From: Tubiluchus corallicola
Lineage: Eukaryota; Priapulida; Priapulimorpha; Priapulimorphida; Tubiluchidae
DNA: 64,000 nt
NCBI GenBank assembly: GCA_030141605.1
Contig: JAQGDQ010000174.1
Span: 248,001 to 312,000, forward strand
Direction of reading: 5' to 3'
Shown: one piece after another, positions 25,001 through 36,325 of the stretch
Position numbering within the stretch: position 1 is the stretch's first letter
Layout of the letters: each line of letters opens with the position of its first letter
Notes under the pieces: generated by a model
Databases searched by the model: none
What the model was told of the DNA's origin: nothing
What the model saw: the letters and a program-made list of their open reading frames with translations, nothing else
Position numbers and translations under genes: made by a program

Positions 25001-28000
25001 GGCGTTTTTAGAATGGGATATAAAATTAGACATGATAAGTGATAATCATTTTAAAGTAAAACGCCAATGCTTCAAAAATCTCCGAAAATGATGTTCAAAA
25101 GTGAACAGAAAAACTTACGGCTTGCGGTGTAAACTGAAATAAACCCCGGAATGGAGAGATCGTGTTCTGTATGTTCTGTAATTCTAAAGAAATCACAATT
25201 ACTCGTACTAATTTAACTTAGTTTGGTTTATTTTCCAAAATGCTATAATATTATGTACAATGGTACACAAATGATACATTACATTACACACTTTCCTACA
25301 ACAGACAAGACAGAATTCAAAATTTTACAAGATATTCGGAAATCAGCTGAGACGATTGGAAAGCCTCTTTCAGATCAAAAGTTCATCTGATTGTCTAGTA
25401 CACTCTTTGAACCGTTTGCGGAAACCAATAATAACTCACCAACCATTATTTTAGTTAAAAAAATTGGTTCTCAAATATGCTTAGAAAATCCACCATTTAA
25501 TTGGGCACACTGGATTTTCATCTGGTCAAATATACAAAAAAATTGGCTAGCAGTTAGGAATTCAAATATCACCCACAGTTCAAAATGCTCAACTTAAAAA
25601 ACTTAGCATTCTCTAAGTTGAAGCGCTAGCTTACATTGTAAATTGGCCCATTAAGTCGTTAAATTAATGGATCTTCAGTGTGGTAGCTAGCATGCCAAAG
25701 GCCCGCTTTAATTTTTGAAGTGATCGAATTTTTGATGAATGCTAGCTCATTGAGTTTTAGGCAGACTTTACTTGTTTATTGAAGTCGAAAGGGGTTTTAA
25801 AATCAAAACTGCATAGTGTGTATTGTTGACGCTTAAAACTGTATTTCTGAGGTGATTATTGCAGATCCGTTAAGTTTTTGGGTTCAGCAGTAAGCTCGCT
25901 ATTGGATTTGCTTATTCACCTTTGGCAGGACACTGGCATTAAGTTGCAGCAGTGCAGAATTAGCGAATTTACTTATTTATCAGTATTGGGTATTTTGTAG
26001 GTTCAATGAATTTTCAGATCAATTAATTTTTTGCGTCGATTTTGGTGAATCGTGAATATGTAAATAGATCATTATTGCTGAAATTTCGCAAGTTGTTTAA
26101 ATGCAGGGATCAAACGCTGACGACTCATTGAATTTCTGAAAAAATAAAGTAGATTCGTTAAATAAAACAATTGTTGTCTGCATGAATTAAAAAAGAGCTA
26201 GGGAACTGACATGATGTATTACGTACGCTGTTGGTCATTAATGATATATAGGCCTATTGCTTATAACGGCCACCATTGCCTTCATATACAGGCGGAAATC
26301 GCTGCAATGAAGTCGGTAAAAGAAGCCAATTACGACGAAGATGAGGAGAAACTTCGTTGTCTGGAAAACAGTGTTGACAAAGCACAAACCAAAAAATTTG
26401 CTGTTGATGCTATTGGATCTATCTATAATAAAATGTACGATAACCTAAAGAAAGAAAGCTTAACATACGAAGCAATCATTCAGGACTTGGAGATGACCCT
26501 AGAACAGCAAAAGAATGAAATTATCGAAATGGACAAGATTCGGACGGAGGCTATTGTCTTGAGAAATAAAAATCAGGTAGGCAATCTAAAAGTGAATGCT
26601 GAGTAATTGAATTTACTTGTTGATCAGTGTTGGATCTTTGTAGGTTGTGCGAATTTTCGGATCATTGTATTTTTTGAGTTCATTCTGGGTTAAAAGTGAA
26701 GATGCGAATAGATCATCATTGTTTGAAACTTGACGAAGTGTTTAAATACACGGAACAAAAGCTGATGGCTCATTGAATTTCTCATTGATAGCTCAGAGAA
26801 TGAGCAACGTTTTCGTGTATATGATAGTAGAAAAAGAACAATATGAGCACATGTAACGCTTTAAAATCTCTAAGATGCCTCTGTGGGTTCAAATACAGTA
26901 CATTGGCCCGCTCTATGTACTGTCAAAAGCCTCCTACGATCAGAAGCTTACTAAATTGTTTGACTTGCAGCCAGTATGCACACTAATTGAAAGCGCAAAA
27001 TTTGAACCGATGGGTAGATTCCTATTTATAAACCTAGTGACAATGGTTGTAGTTATGCAGTAGCTTTATCATGCGCTGCAGTAACACCAGTAATTGTCGC
27101 TTGTGACATCTTGTGGCGCGCTTCTATTGCACTGCATTAGAGTTAGACGTTTGAACCACGCCTAAGCGCAAACGTTCCACCTACCTACACCAGCGGCGGA
27201 TTATGATTTTATGGACCTTAGGCTTGAGCTTGGAACGGGCCTTTTAAATGTTGCTACATATTCAGTCAGATATGTTGAAAAAAATGGACTTTTCAGAAAT
27301 TATAACTGACTTTGCCCCCAGAAAAATTCGGAAACTGAAATTTTGAACTTAAACTTAAACTGTGTAAACGTGAATTGTGTAAACTTAAACTGTGTAAACG
27401 TGAATTGTGTAAACTTGATTTGTGTAAACCCGATTTGAAATATAGTGACTGACTTTTGGAAAAAAAACTTTTTTCTATATTTTATTTTGGCGGGCCCCTT
27501 GCTCTTTTGTCAATTTATTTTTTTTTACAAAAAAATTTTTTTTCGTTTTATTTTGCCGGGCCCCTTTTGATCCCGGGCCTTAGGCTTCAGCCTATTCAGC
27601 CTATAGGGCTATCCGCTACAGACCTACACAGACGTCACTCTTTTTCGTTTTTAACTGTACCAGTAATGGATGAGTGAATAATACGTCTTTTATACCAAGC
27701 TGCCTTTATTTCATAATGCGTGTGCACTTTCACTGTCATGTTTCCAGATTACGTTCACTGGTGTCGAAGCGTCTCTCGAAGGTAACAAGAATCAACGCGA
27801 CGCGGAGCGCTTGGCGAAGACGAAACAAGTTGAGAAACTGAAAGTTCAAGTTGCAGAAGCTGAACGTATGGCAGTAAAGACGATCGTTCATGACAGTCAT
27901 CTGATTAAGCATGAAGAGGACGCTTCTCTTAAACGCCAGTCATATACAACGCGTTTTTATAAAATGGAGGTAAGGCTTTTTCGGTCTCTTCAGTTAAACA

Positions 28001-31000
28001 AAGCTGAGAGAACCTTGTTTAAAATTTTCGCTTTCAAGCCGTGAGTTGTTATTTTTTAGTATGGCATCGTTCAGTACTGCCATGTCCAGACATGTCAGAA
28101 TGTGAGATCACGTATCATAAAAGAATAGAAACTATCTCTGTAGGCACTCGAACCACCTGTTCCCGAAATTGCTGCCCTAATGGATGTACCCTCTCTAAAC
28201 AGCAAGTTATTAAGCACCATAGACCTAATGAACGCATATATTTTCTATAAAGGCATTATAGCAGCGCTGCTTTTCATCCCTTAAAGTAAATCCAAACCCA
28301 ATTGTAAACAGTAGGTCAAAACATTCTACTCTTTAAAATATTGGAAGGAAACATACTAAAAATGACTTACGTGAAAGAATTATTACTGCTACACAAACAT
28401 AATTTCACGTTCGCGCCACTAGTTCTTCGTTGTTACATCCACCTCGCCACTCGCTAGTTAGACGGGCACTAGCATCTGCATTTCGGAAACGCACTGCACA
28501 AAAAACAGGTGCGGTACCTTTCAATTTAGATGTGTTAGTTTCTGACGAATTACACACGTTCGACAGCACATGCGCGAGGTAAAATTGAAATTTGTATTTC
28601 TATATTTCTATCTTAAGACTTGCCTACTTTTAGTACAGAACACTAAATCTCTTACAGTAGCACTGTACTTCAATTTTCGCTTCCGCAAACACGCGCGACA
28701 CACTCGTCGAATATTTTTGCTGTTGAAAATTATGTTAGTTTGTAATGTGATGAATAGCTGGGCTTATCATCCGTTAATTAAGTTTTTAATCTGCTATTTA
28801 ATTATCAGAAACGCTTTTGCAGTATTAATTGTATTAAAATGTATACTTTTTATCGTACCTGAGTAAATGGGGCAGTATATGAAAAATCATTCTGTCTTCC
28901 TTTAAGCATCTGTTTTTGTGTACGTAAATGATTATAATGCATTTATTTTTGTTTTATATTCTGTACATGCGCTTGCGTGGCGGAAACATATTATTTCATT
29001 GCCATGTTCCCTATACTTGTTTGGTAACTTTTAAATGTGAGAATATCGTATTAATTGGATATCGCGTGCCGATTTCCTATAGGGATAGGACCAGTCATTT
29101 TACATTAAACATAATTTATAATTTTATTATGCGATTCGTGCCAGAAGGTTTTGACGACTTATACGCAGGGACTCCCCGCATAGTAATTTAACAAGTATTA
29201 GTAAATCGATAGAAACAATATTTACCGAGTTATTAGTTACGTTATGTAAGTAAAAATAAAAAGCAAATGGTAAGTAATTTAAATAATTAACCTGTACAAA
29301 CATCTCTAAATTTAAATTTTCCCTACACACCTCAATGATCATTATTTGAAACGCTTAGATTAAATTGTAAACGTCTGTACAATTGTAAATTGTCTTTTAC
29401 AGTTATTCACATCACTTAAATTTTTGCTTGTCTATGAAGTAGAAAACGTATGGACCAGTTATAATGCGCAAAATATTAGCAACCTGATCTATATTTCTTT
29501 ATAGCTTCAACTCACGTATTTATGCAACCCATATGCGTACATATAAATTACTAATGCATAAATTCCCTAACTGCACGAAGTCTATTTTTTATCAAATGTA
29601 TTTCATTACTTGCATTGTCAGTTTTCTCGCATAAATTTTACTTGTGGCAGTCAATTTTTGACATACAAGGTCCTAGGCATGCCCTACTAAATCCAGTCAA
29701 CTTTTTGGATATTAGCTCAGTCAACCCACTGCAAGACCTCGATCAATTTCAATTGTTGTTTAGGAGTATGAGAAACAGTTTAAATGCCTCAAATTGGCAA
29801 TGAAGTCAACAAACTGGGAAGATCTCGTAAGTGCCATGGTTGAGCAAGAGGTCACGACAATACATCTACATGAGCAATGTGTTGGTCAGCATGCAGAATT
29901 ACAGAAATTAAAAAATGAGTTAAAGAAGCTAAAAGATCATTTGGACTCCTTAAAATACGATAACATCCAGAACAGCGAAAGGTATTAAGCGTGTGTATTA
30001 TTTTAATATTACATTGTAAAATTAGATTTAAGCCTATCCGTCAAATAAAGTATTACAACGTAATTCTCCTTTGTAAACAGTTATTACTCAAGTTTTTAAA
30101 CAAATTATTTAAAAATTATTTTTAAGTTTAATTAAAAATTAAATTAAATTTGCTTATTAGTCCAAGAATGAACTTTTGTAAAAAGCACATTAGTTGACAT
30201 ATATTTTAAAAAAGTAGCTGTAACTCTGTGGGTTGAGGTGACTAATGGTTCTCCGTAGGCAAAGCTAGTCAAAGGCTCCAGCAAGGAGCAAGTTGCTCAT
30301 ATTCAGCGCATGCTTTATTTTCACAAATTATTCAAATCTTAGGAGATCCACATTCTGATCAACCAAAAAATTACTAGGCGCTCTACTATTTTTACGTTGC
30401 TTCGGTGTATACCCGATTAGCCCAAGTCTACTCGATTCCCAAAGAAAAGTTACAAAACTTATCCTGTGCCAAACCCAATGTTATCCAAACCTCAGCCAAA
30501 TCCCAACATAAACTGTAACTCAAACCATATGGCTTCCTAGAAGCTAGATAAAGCAGAGGCTCAAGGAACTTATGATCAAAGACAATTTTCGTAACTCTTC
30601 CTGCTTTTCGCACTTTCAGTCTGCCATGTACTGATTCGAAAAAACACCCCTGAAATTTGAATCACATTTTCATTTAAAGGCGCTCTAAAACCTACTAAAT
30701 TTACTTGTAAGCTGTAAGTGCGAACTACGCAGCTCCCAACTCCACCATGCAAGGTGATGTCACAAATATTGATCACTATAACGATTGTGGTGATAATAAC
30801 GATAATGGCGATGGTGGTAAGTTATGGTAACAGCTGTGATGCGATGATGATAGGGATGATAGCAATGCAATGCATATTTTCATGATGATCACGATGACGA
30901 TGAGTGTGACGATAATGATGATAACAATGATGGTGATAGCAACAGTTATGAAGAAGAAGAAGAAGATGATGACGATGGTGATGATGACGATAATGATGAT

Positions 31001-34000
31001 GGTGATGATGATGATGACTATGATAATGATGATGGTGATGCGGTGATGACGACGACGACGATGGCAACGATGATGAAAGTGATTATTGGCAAAGACCTCC
31101 ATTAAGTTTTGTGTTATCCTCCAGTTTACTAGATAGTTAACTGTGTAACTTCTGTTCTGTCAACTAAACTTACTCACTTTATTTATTAATTAACGTAGAA
31201 ATGAAAGCTGCATTGCTACCAAAAACAAAGAAATAACTGAAAGGGAAGAGAAAATGAGGGAACTGTTGCCTGAACTGCATCGGGCAGGACAACTCGCGGC
31301 TTACATTAAAAGTGGCATTGATTCTATTTACACCAAATTAGGTGGCACTAGGCGTTTTGAGTCTCACGACTATATTGAGGAAGAGGTAAGGACAATTTTG
31401 TAACACCGCTATAAAATCATACGTATTTTTGGGCGGGCTCAAAGTGCCGAATCCCTCATTTTTGAGCACGTTGTTGTTGTTGTCGGCATATTTACCTTGA
31501 AAAGCTGGTTTTACCGTAAGTGGCTGAATTTTGCATGAAGATACTACTGATCGTACTGCACATACTACTGATCGTACTGCAGATACTGCTGATCGTACTG
31601 CAGATACTGCTGATCGTAACAGGGCCCGGCTTTTCAGTTTCGTAAAAACTAGAGATCTCAATGCATTGCTTGATCGTTACCTACGTTGTGGTTTCTTTCA
31701 TTCTAATGATAAGAGAACTGTCCAACATTGGGTATTCTAAATTATGCAAAAACAAATCCATCCAATGAAAATTGCTTCACGTGATTTTTCTTATGGAAAC
31801 CATTATCTTTGCAAGAAGTGAGTAAGTGTACCGCATTCAAGCACATTAGTAATTCCATACTAGTTGAGTAAGCATTCACTTTTTAATTTTTGCAGGTTCC
31901 TGGTCTTGGATAAATTCTTTACTTAACGCGCTGTAGTACTACATAAATAAGCTATAACACGGGTTGTATTTAACACTTTTTACTATTTTTACGCAGTTCT
32001 TGTAAAGGCGTAAAAACAAATAACAACTTCATGGCTATTTAACGGGCAAGAAGACGCTTTTGTTACATAAAGTTGAAAGAATCGTCTTGAAACTTTCTAT
32101 CCCTACATACTCCTTTATTATTTACAGAACTTGTTGTAGCAGTAACATTATATAAAACTTGAAAACTTAATTTTCCGTGATGACTCTTAGCCTCAGCCAT
32201 TTTGACGGTAGATCGTTTGAAACAACTTTAGATAACAAAAAAGTGAGTCAGTGACGATTTGCCAGTTGACAAATTATTAAGAATCTTCTTTTCTTGTTAC
32301 GTAAGTCTTTTAAGCATGTAGGCGTTATGCTAAGTGATATAACTTTGTTTGAAAGTTTTTTTGGGATATATTTTACAATTTGCCTTTTCTTTTATTTTGC
32401 ACTATCAGTTACTATTCAAAACCGAATAGAAAGTTTCTGTTGACAAGATTATCTGAAAGGGTTGCTGCTGTCAAGATTTTCTGTAACTTAAATGAGTTGA
32501 GCAATAACAACAGTAGGTGGTCGTCTTATCCGAGATATTATTATCGCATTTATGAGTATCCTTGTGGAGATTTTGCAAAAATCAGAGCATACACAGATTA
32601 AATAATTTTGTGTAGCGAAATTTACATGTGGACTTAGATTCTTTTGCCTGCTTTATTGTGATGATTTACTACTTCTATCATTTTCCCACACTATTGGGCA
32701 ATGAAATGAACAAGTTATACCTATGAGGCTGTCTAGGGCCCATTAAGCTAGCGTGACTAGTATGTTAGTCTAGTAATTATCTACTCGATTGCGCGCTCGT
32801 TTCCTTGCCATGAGGACAAATTTTTAGTAGAATTCTCTAGTCATTAAGCAGCTTTAGATTACCATAATTGTGATGGGAAACAGGTTACTATAATTAGTCA
32901 TATTTCATAATTTACTATGTTCTTCTTTTTATAGCCGGAACAATTAACAGAGCGAGATACAGAAGCTCAGCTTTTAAATATTGAGACTGCTGTTGAAATG
33001 CTTAAGGACAGAGTTAGTCATTTTGACGAAGCAGGTGTGACTGATGAAGCCATAGACAAGATGAATAGAGCTAAATGGGTAAATGATCAGACACCATTGT
33101 AAATAAATAAAAATTTTCCTCGCAAAAAGGCACGGTATTCTGGCATAGTCCAACGCATTTTGTGAGAAATAAGGGGAACCTCCCAGAGAAGAAGTTTTAA
33201 CAGAGGAAGCTTCACTGTAGCCGAGGATTTAGGCATCACTTGTATTAAAACATAAGTATTATTACATTGTCTAAATTGATCTGAAACATGCTACTTTGCA
33301 GAATTGTGAAGGCCAAATTCGGGAGAGTAGGAAAAGCATACTGCTGCAAAAGGAGATTTTGCCTATGCCTACAAACTTTTTTCACTGCAATACCATGTAG
33401 ATATGTTTTATTGTTCGACGAAAACATTAACATTGTTTATTTTTCAGTATCAAGTTGAATTGGATAAGAGTTTGGGAGAAGATTATGTTCGTGTTAACCT
33501 ATCAGAATTCGACACTAAAGGTAAGTAAAAATAATCTGTGGCTAGACTAAGCTGTATTCACGTTTGTGTTGTGAGAAGGTTTTGAGAACAAAGCAATAAA
33601 GGTGATACCACTATAAGTAAAATGGTTGAGTTTAAAAACCACTGTGATTTTTAATGCCAAATTTGTTTCCACACACAGGTGTTATGATTTTAAGAGCAAA
33701 TGACGACTTCAAAGTGTATGCTTTCAAAGGAATGGTCATAAACTAAGCTATACACGAAAGCATAATTTAGAAAATATTCTGACATAATTTAATTAGTTAG
33801 CTACCCAAGTTGAATTGGTCATCTGGCTAAATTATTGTAAACAGCCACAATAATTAAAAAACATTATTATTATTTTATTTTCAGGGGATAGCGCGAACGC
33901 AGTCCCCCACTACCACAAATTATACACCCGAGTTCCCTCGATTTGAGAGAATCGCAGGGGTCAACCCAACCGAAGTGCAATGGAAAGGCCTCGCCCCGGA

Positions 34001-36325
34001 GGATCCACCTTCTTGATCATGGAAACCTCTGTGCCAGGTAAGTATGCTTGAGAACAGCACGCCGTGCACTATAAACGGAATTTTTCGCCAACTGCTTGTG
34101 GTGTGCTAGACGTTGATAAGCGTCAGAATGTAAGTGTTTGTGGTTTGCTAAGTGTAGTTGATGTTGTGGTGTAAATGTTCAGTGATTTTAGTTGAATTTT
34201 TGTAAGATTGCTTGTGGCTCAAATTTGTAGGTGGTTATTTGTATGAAGTATTATATTTGTGATCAGTAGGTATTACTCTAAAATAAAAAAATTAAACCTT
34301 TTTTAATGCGATGTAAGACTGAAATCATTTAGAACACTAGATATAAAAATTATACGTAATTCAGCATGCTTGTTTTACCAAAAATAAAAACCAAATGGTT
34401 CAAAATTTTCTCTACAGGTAAATAAATTTAATCAGTGGCCAGACTAAGCTATGTTCACATTTGTGTTGTGAGAAGGTTTAGAGAACAAAGCAATAAAAGT
34501 GATAAAAAGTGATGGGGCCTTCATAAAATCAGAAAGTTTCAATATGTCATTGCTACCACTGTAAGTAAAATGGGTGAGTTTAACACTTTGATTTAATTTT
34601 TAATGCCAAATTTCTTTCCACACACAGGTGTCATGGAAACCTCTGTGCCAGGTAAGTATGCTTCAGAACAGCACGCCGCGCACTATAAAGGGAATTTTTC
34701 GCTAACTGCTTGTGGTGTGCTAGACGTTGATAAGCGTCAGAATGTAAGTGTTTGTGGTTTGCTAAGTGTAGTTGATGTTGTGGTGTAAATGTTCAGTGAT
34801 TTTAGTTGAATTTTTGTAGGATTGCTTGTGGCTTAAATTTGTAGGTGGTTATTTGTATGAAGTATTATATTTGTGATCAGTAGGTATTACTCTAAAATAA
34901 AAAAATGAAACCTTTTTTAATGCGATGTAAGACTGAAATCATTTAGAACACTAGATATAAAAATTATACGTAATTCAGCATACTTGTTTTACCAAAAATA
35001 AAAACCAAATGGTTCAAAATTTTCTCTACAGGTAAATAAATTTAATCAGTGGCCAGACTAAGCTATGTTCACATTTGTGTTGTGAGAAGGTTTAGAGAAC
35101 AAAGCAATAAAAGTGATGGGGCCTTCATAAAATCAGGTTTCATCATGCCATTGCTACCACTATAAGTAAAATGGGTGAGTTTGAAAAAACATTTTGATTT
35201 AATTTTTAATGACAAATTTCTTTCCACACACAGGTGTTATGATTTTAATAGCAAATGACTACTTCAAAGTATATGTTTTCAAAGGAATGGACATATGCAA
35301 AGCTGTAAACGAAAAAAAGTTGTGATTTAGAAACTGTTCTGAAATGATTCAACTAAGTTAATTATGCTACCTGAGTTGAATTGGTCATCTGGCTAAATTA
35401 TTGTTAACAGCCACAATAATTAAAAACCATTATTATTTTATTTTCAGGGGATAGCGCGAACGCAGTCCCCCACTACCACAAATTATACACCCGAGTTCCC
35501 TCGATTTGAGAGAATCGCAGGGGTCAACCCAACCGAAGTGCAATGGAAAGGCCTCGCCCCGGAGGATCCACCTTCTTGATCATGGAAACCTCTGTGCCAG
35601 GTAAGTATGCTTGAGAACAGCACGCCGCGCACTATAAAGGGAATTTTTCGCCAACTGCTTGTGGTGTGCTAGACGTTGATAAGCGTCAGTTAGTAAGTGT
35701 TTGTGGTTTACTAAGTGTAGTTAGTGTTGTGGTGTAAATGTTCAGTGATTTAGCTGAATTTTTGTAAGATTGCTTGTGGCTCAAATTTATAGGCCAATAT
35801 TTGCATGGAGTATTTCATTTGTGTTCAGTAGGTAATACTCTAAAATAGAAAAATCTAAACTTTCTAATGTGACGTAACACTAAAATCATTTAGAACACTA
35901 GATATAAAAATTATACATACTTTTGCGTGCTTGTTTCACCAAAAATAAAAACCGAGCGGTTCAAATTTTTCTATTTCAAGGATAGTTTAATTTTGCCTTC
36001 AGACTGGCATTATCATCATAGCAATTTCAACTTTATTTCTAAACGTAAGCGTATCTAGCTTTTCTGTTTACAGTGAGTTTGCAGTTTTTACTACTTGTTG
36101 TTGTACGTATGATGTACAATTCTAGTTTACAACAACAAAGTCAACAATTAAAGCTGTACATAAATGCTTTTTACAGATGATTTCGAGTATGACTTACTAG
36201 AAGATAATGAAGAGGCACTCACCAGAGAAGAAATAAAAGCAATGGCTCAACGACTCATTGACTCCAAAAACAGAAGATTGCCCAAGAAACGAAAGAGCAA
36301 ACAAAAATTTGCGAAAACTATGTAG
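22039..36325 (+). CDS. ODAD3: outer dynein arm docking complex subunit 3 (CCDC151)
   Basis: Ten plus-strand exons in phase: 22039-22141, 23380-23501, 24198-24335, 26292-26576, 27748-27969, 29764-29981, 31199-31385, 32935-33078, 33448-33520, 36177-36325 (1641 nt, about 546 aa; human about 595 aa). The product is almost all coiled coil. It matches ODAD3 in order: an N-terminal coiled coil with LTKKRQQEKIFNLQNENRK, the KPGWKSDR block (human W-E-K-P-Y-L), LRCLENSVDKAQ, an ESLTYE segment, KMEEYEKQFKCLK before the second coiled coil, LNIETAVEMLKDRV, and a C-terminus with DFEYDLLEDNEE then a basic end (RRLPKKRKSKQK). ODAD3 is a ciliary axoneme protein that helps dock outer dynein arms on doublet microtubules. 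The exon 1 donor is weak (GTTGGG at 22142, or GTTAAG six bases on), with the same phase either way. About 14 residues present in human between exons 3 and 4 are missing, so a small exon may be unseen. Confidence 0.88.
22150..22292. repeat. degenerate minisatellite (TATGTAACAAAA type)
   Basis: About seven imperfect copies of an 'attatgtaacaaaa' unit in ODAD3 intron 1, directly after the first exon. No coding capacity. Confidence 0.7.
22429..22680. mobile_element. hAT-like non-autonomous DNA transposon (MITE)
   Basis: A 252-bp element begins CAGGGCCTATTTC and ends GAAATAGGCCCTG, a 13-bp perfect terminal inverted repeat. It is flanked by an 8-bp direct repeat with one mismatch, TCTACGAG (22421-22428) and TCTACTAG (22681-22688), the target-site length of hAT elements. 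The interior has G- and C-runs next to each end and no transposase. It lies in ODAD3 intron 1. A related fragment is at 47108-47245. Confidence 0.85.
22690..22925. repeat. degenerate GTCTGATCTATCAG-type repeat
   Basis: Repeated, diverged motifs (gtctgacgtct, atctatcag, ggtctgatct, gtctgaagtctaatctgtc) run for about 235 bp after the hAT-like element in ODAD3 intron 1. A shorter opposite-strand version (cagacagacc, gatcagacag) occurs at about 23195-23260, so transcripts could fold across them. Confidence 0.5.
27191..27621. mobile_element. hAT-like element with perfect 8-bp target duplication
   Basis: A 431-bp insertion in ODAD3 intron 4 flanked by a perfect 8-bp direct repeat ACCTACAC (27183-27190 and 27622-27629). 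Its ends read CAGCGGCGGAT and ATCCGCTACAG, an imperfect terminal inverted repeat. Inside are a tandem 'gtgtaaacgtgaatt' repeat and two 'cgggcccctt' blocks. There is no transposase, so it is non-autonomous. Confidence 0.8.
28145..28279 (+). other. open exon-like segment in ODAD3 intron 5
   Basis: After an acceptor-like ctctgtag the frame is open for 44 codons to TAA (contains PPVPEIAALMDVPSL). It immediately precedes repeat family B copy 2. No donor or partner exon was found. It may be a transposon-derived fragment or a cryptic exon. Confidence 0.15.
28275..28895 (+). repeat. dispersed repeat family B, copy 2
   Basis: Collinear with 15890-16440, with small indels. Located in ODAD3 intron 5. 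Confidence 0.6.
30776..31080. repeat. GAT/GAC-rich trinucleotide tract
   Basis: About 300 bp of imperfect GAT, GAC, GAA and GGT triplets in ODAD3 intron 6. The long His- or Ile-rich open frames on the other strand are products of the repeat, not genes. Confidence 0.9.
31541..31621. repeat. 21-bp minisatellite, four copies
   Basis: Nearly identical 21-bp units of the form gatactRctgatcgtactgc in ODAD3 intron 7, the last one partial. Confidence 0.9.
32060..32420 (+). repeat. dispersed repeat family A, copy 2
   Basis: Shares gccattttgacggtagatcg, gtgagtcagtgacg, tgttacgtaagtctttta and gttatgctaagtgata with copy 1 at 14805-15355. Lies in ODAD3 intron 7. Confidence 0.55.
33882..34045 (-). ncRNA. 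U1: U1 spliceosomal snRNA, copy 1
   Basis: The minus strand reads as a full-length U1 snRNA of 164 nt, the vertebrate length. It has the 5' end ATACTTACCTGG that pairs with 5' splice sites, stem-loop I with CCATGATCA, the stem-loop II region CATTGCAC, GACCCCTGCGATT, the Sm site ATAATTTGTGG, and the 3' stem-loop GGGGGACTGCGTTCGCGC with CCCCTG. The Sm site and all four stems look intact, so a functional gene is likely. It is transcribed opposite to ODAD3, inside its last intron. Confidence 0.95.
34046..34140 (-). promoter_or_regulatory. upstream promoter region of U1 copy 1
   Basis: The 95 bp upstream of the U1 start are almost identical in the three array units, including cgccaactgcttgtggtgtg at about -43 to -62, where the proximal sequence element of Pol II snRNA genes is expected. 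Conservation beyond the RNA may only reflect recent duplication, so the element is inferred. Confidence 0.4.
34632..34659 (-). pseudogene. U1 snRNA 5' fragment
   Basis: Only the first 28 nt of U1 (ATACTTACCTGG through CCATGA) remain. The rest was lost by an internal deletion of array unit 2. The upstream promoter-like flank is intact, so a short chimeric transcript could still start here. Confidence 0.9.
34660..34755 (-). promoter_or_regulatory. promoter-like flank of the truncated U1
   Basis: Matches the flank of copy 1 apart from a few substitutions (for example cgtg to cgcg, cggaat to gggaat). Confidence 0.35.
35445..35608 (-). ncRNA. U1: U1 spliceosomal snRNA, copy 2
   Basis: Sequence-identical, as far as I can read, to the copy at 33882-34045 over all 164 nt, while the flanks of the two differ. 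Identity of the RNA with diverged flanks suggests gene conversion or selection on a functional RNA. Confidence 0.95.
35609..35703 (-). promoter_or_regulatory. upstream promoter region of U1 copy 2
   Basis: Carries the same cgccaactgcttgtggtgtg block at about -43 to -62 as the other units. Divergence between units increases further upstream (beyond about 35700). Confidence 0.4.

Larger units (their letters stand above)
33521..35985. repeat. tandem triplication carrying U1 snRNA genes
   Basis: Three head-to-tail units fill most of ODAD3 intron 9. They begin at about 33521, 34419 and 35032, each opening with a diverged copy of ggtaagtaaaaat...gtggctagactaagct. Units 1 and 3 (about 0.9 kb) contain a full antisense U1 gene. 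Unit 2 (about 0.6 kb) has lost the middle, so the text up to 'cacacacaggtg' is joined directly to the U1 5' end. Units 2 and 3 are closest in sequence. The duplication presumably starts in the intron at the exon 9 donor. Confidence 0.85.

Noticed and set aside
28140-28205. Possible minus-strand tRNA from GGTTCGAGTGCC
   Set aside because: The B box is imperfect and the upstream 70 nt do not fold into tRNA arms or contain an A box.
30776-31102. Ile/His-rich minus-strand open frame of 108 codons
   Set aside because: It is made by the GAT/GAC tract in an ODAD3 intron, with no splice or homology support.
34603-34788. 61-codon plus-strand frame over the middle U1 unit
   Set aside because: It runs through the U1 fragment and its promoter flank, and its repeats in other units are interrupted.
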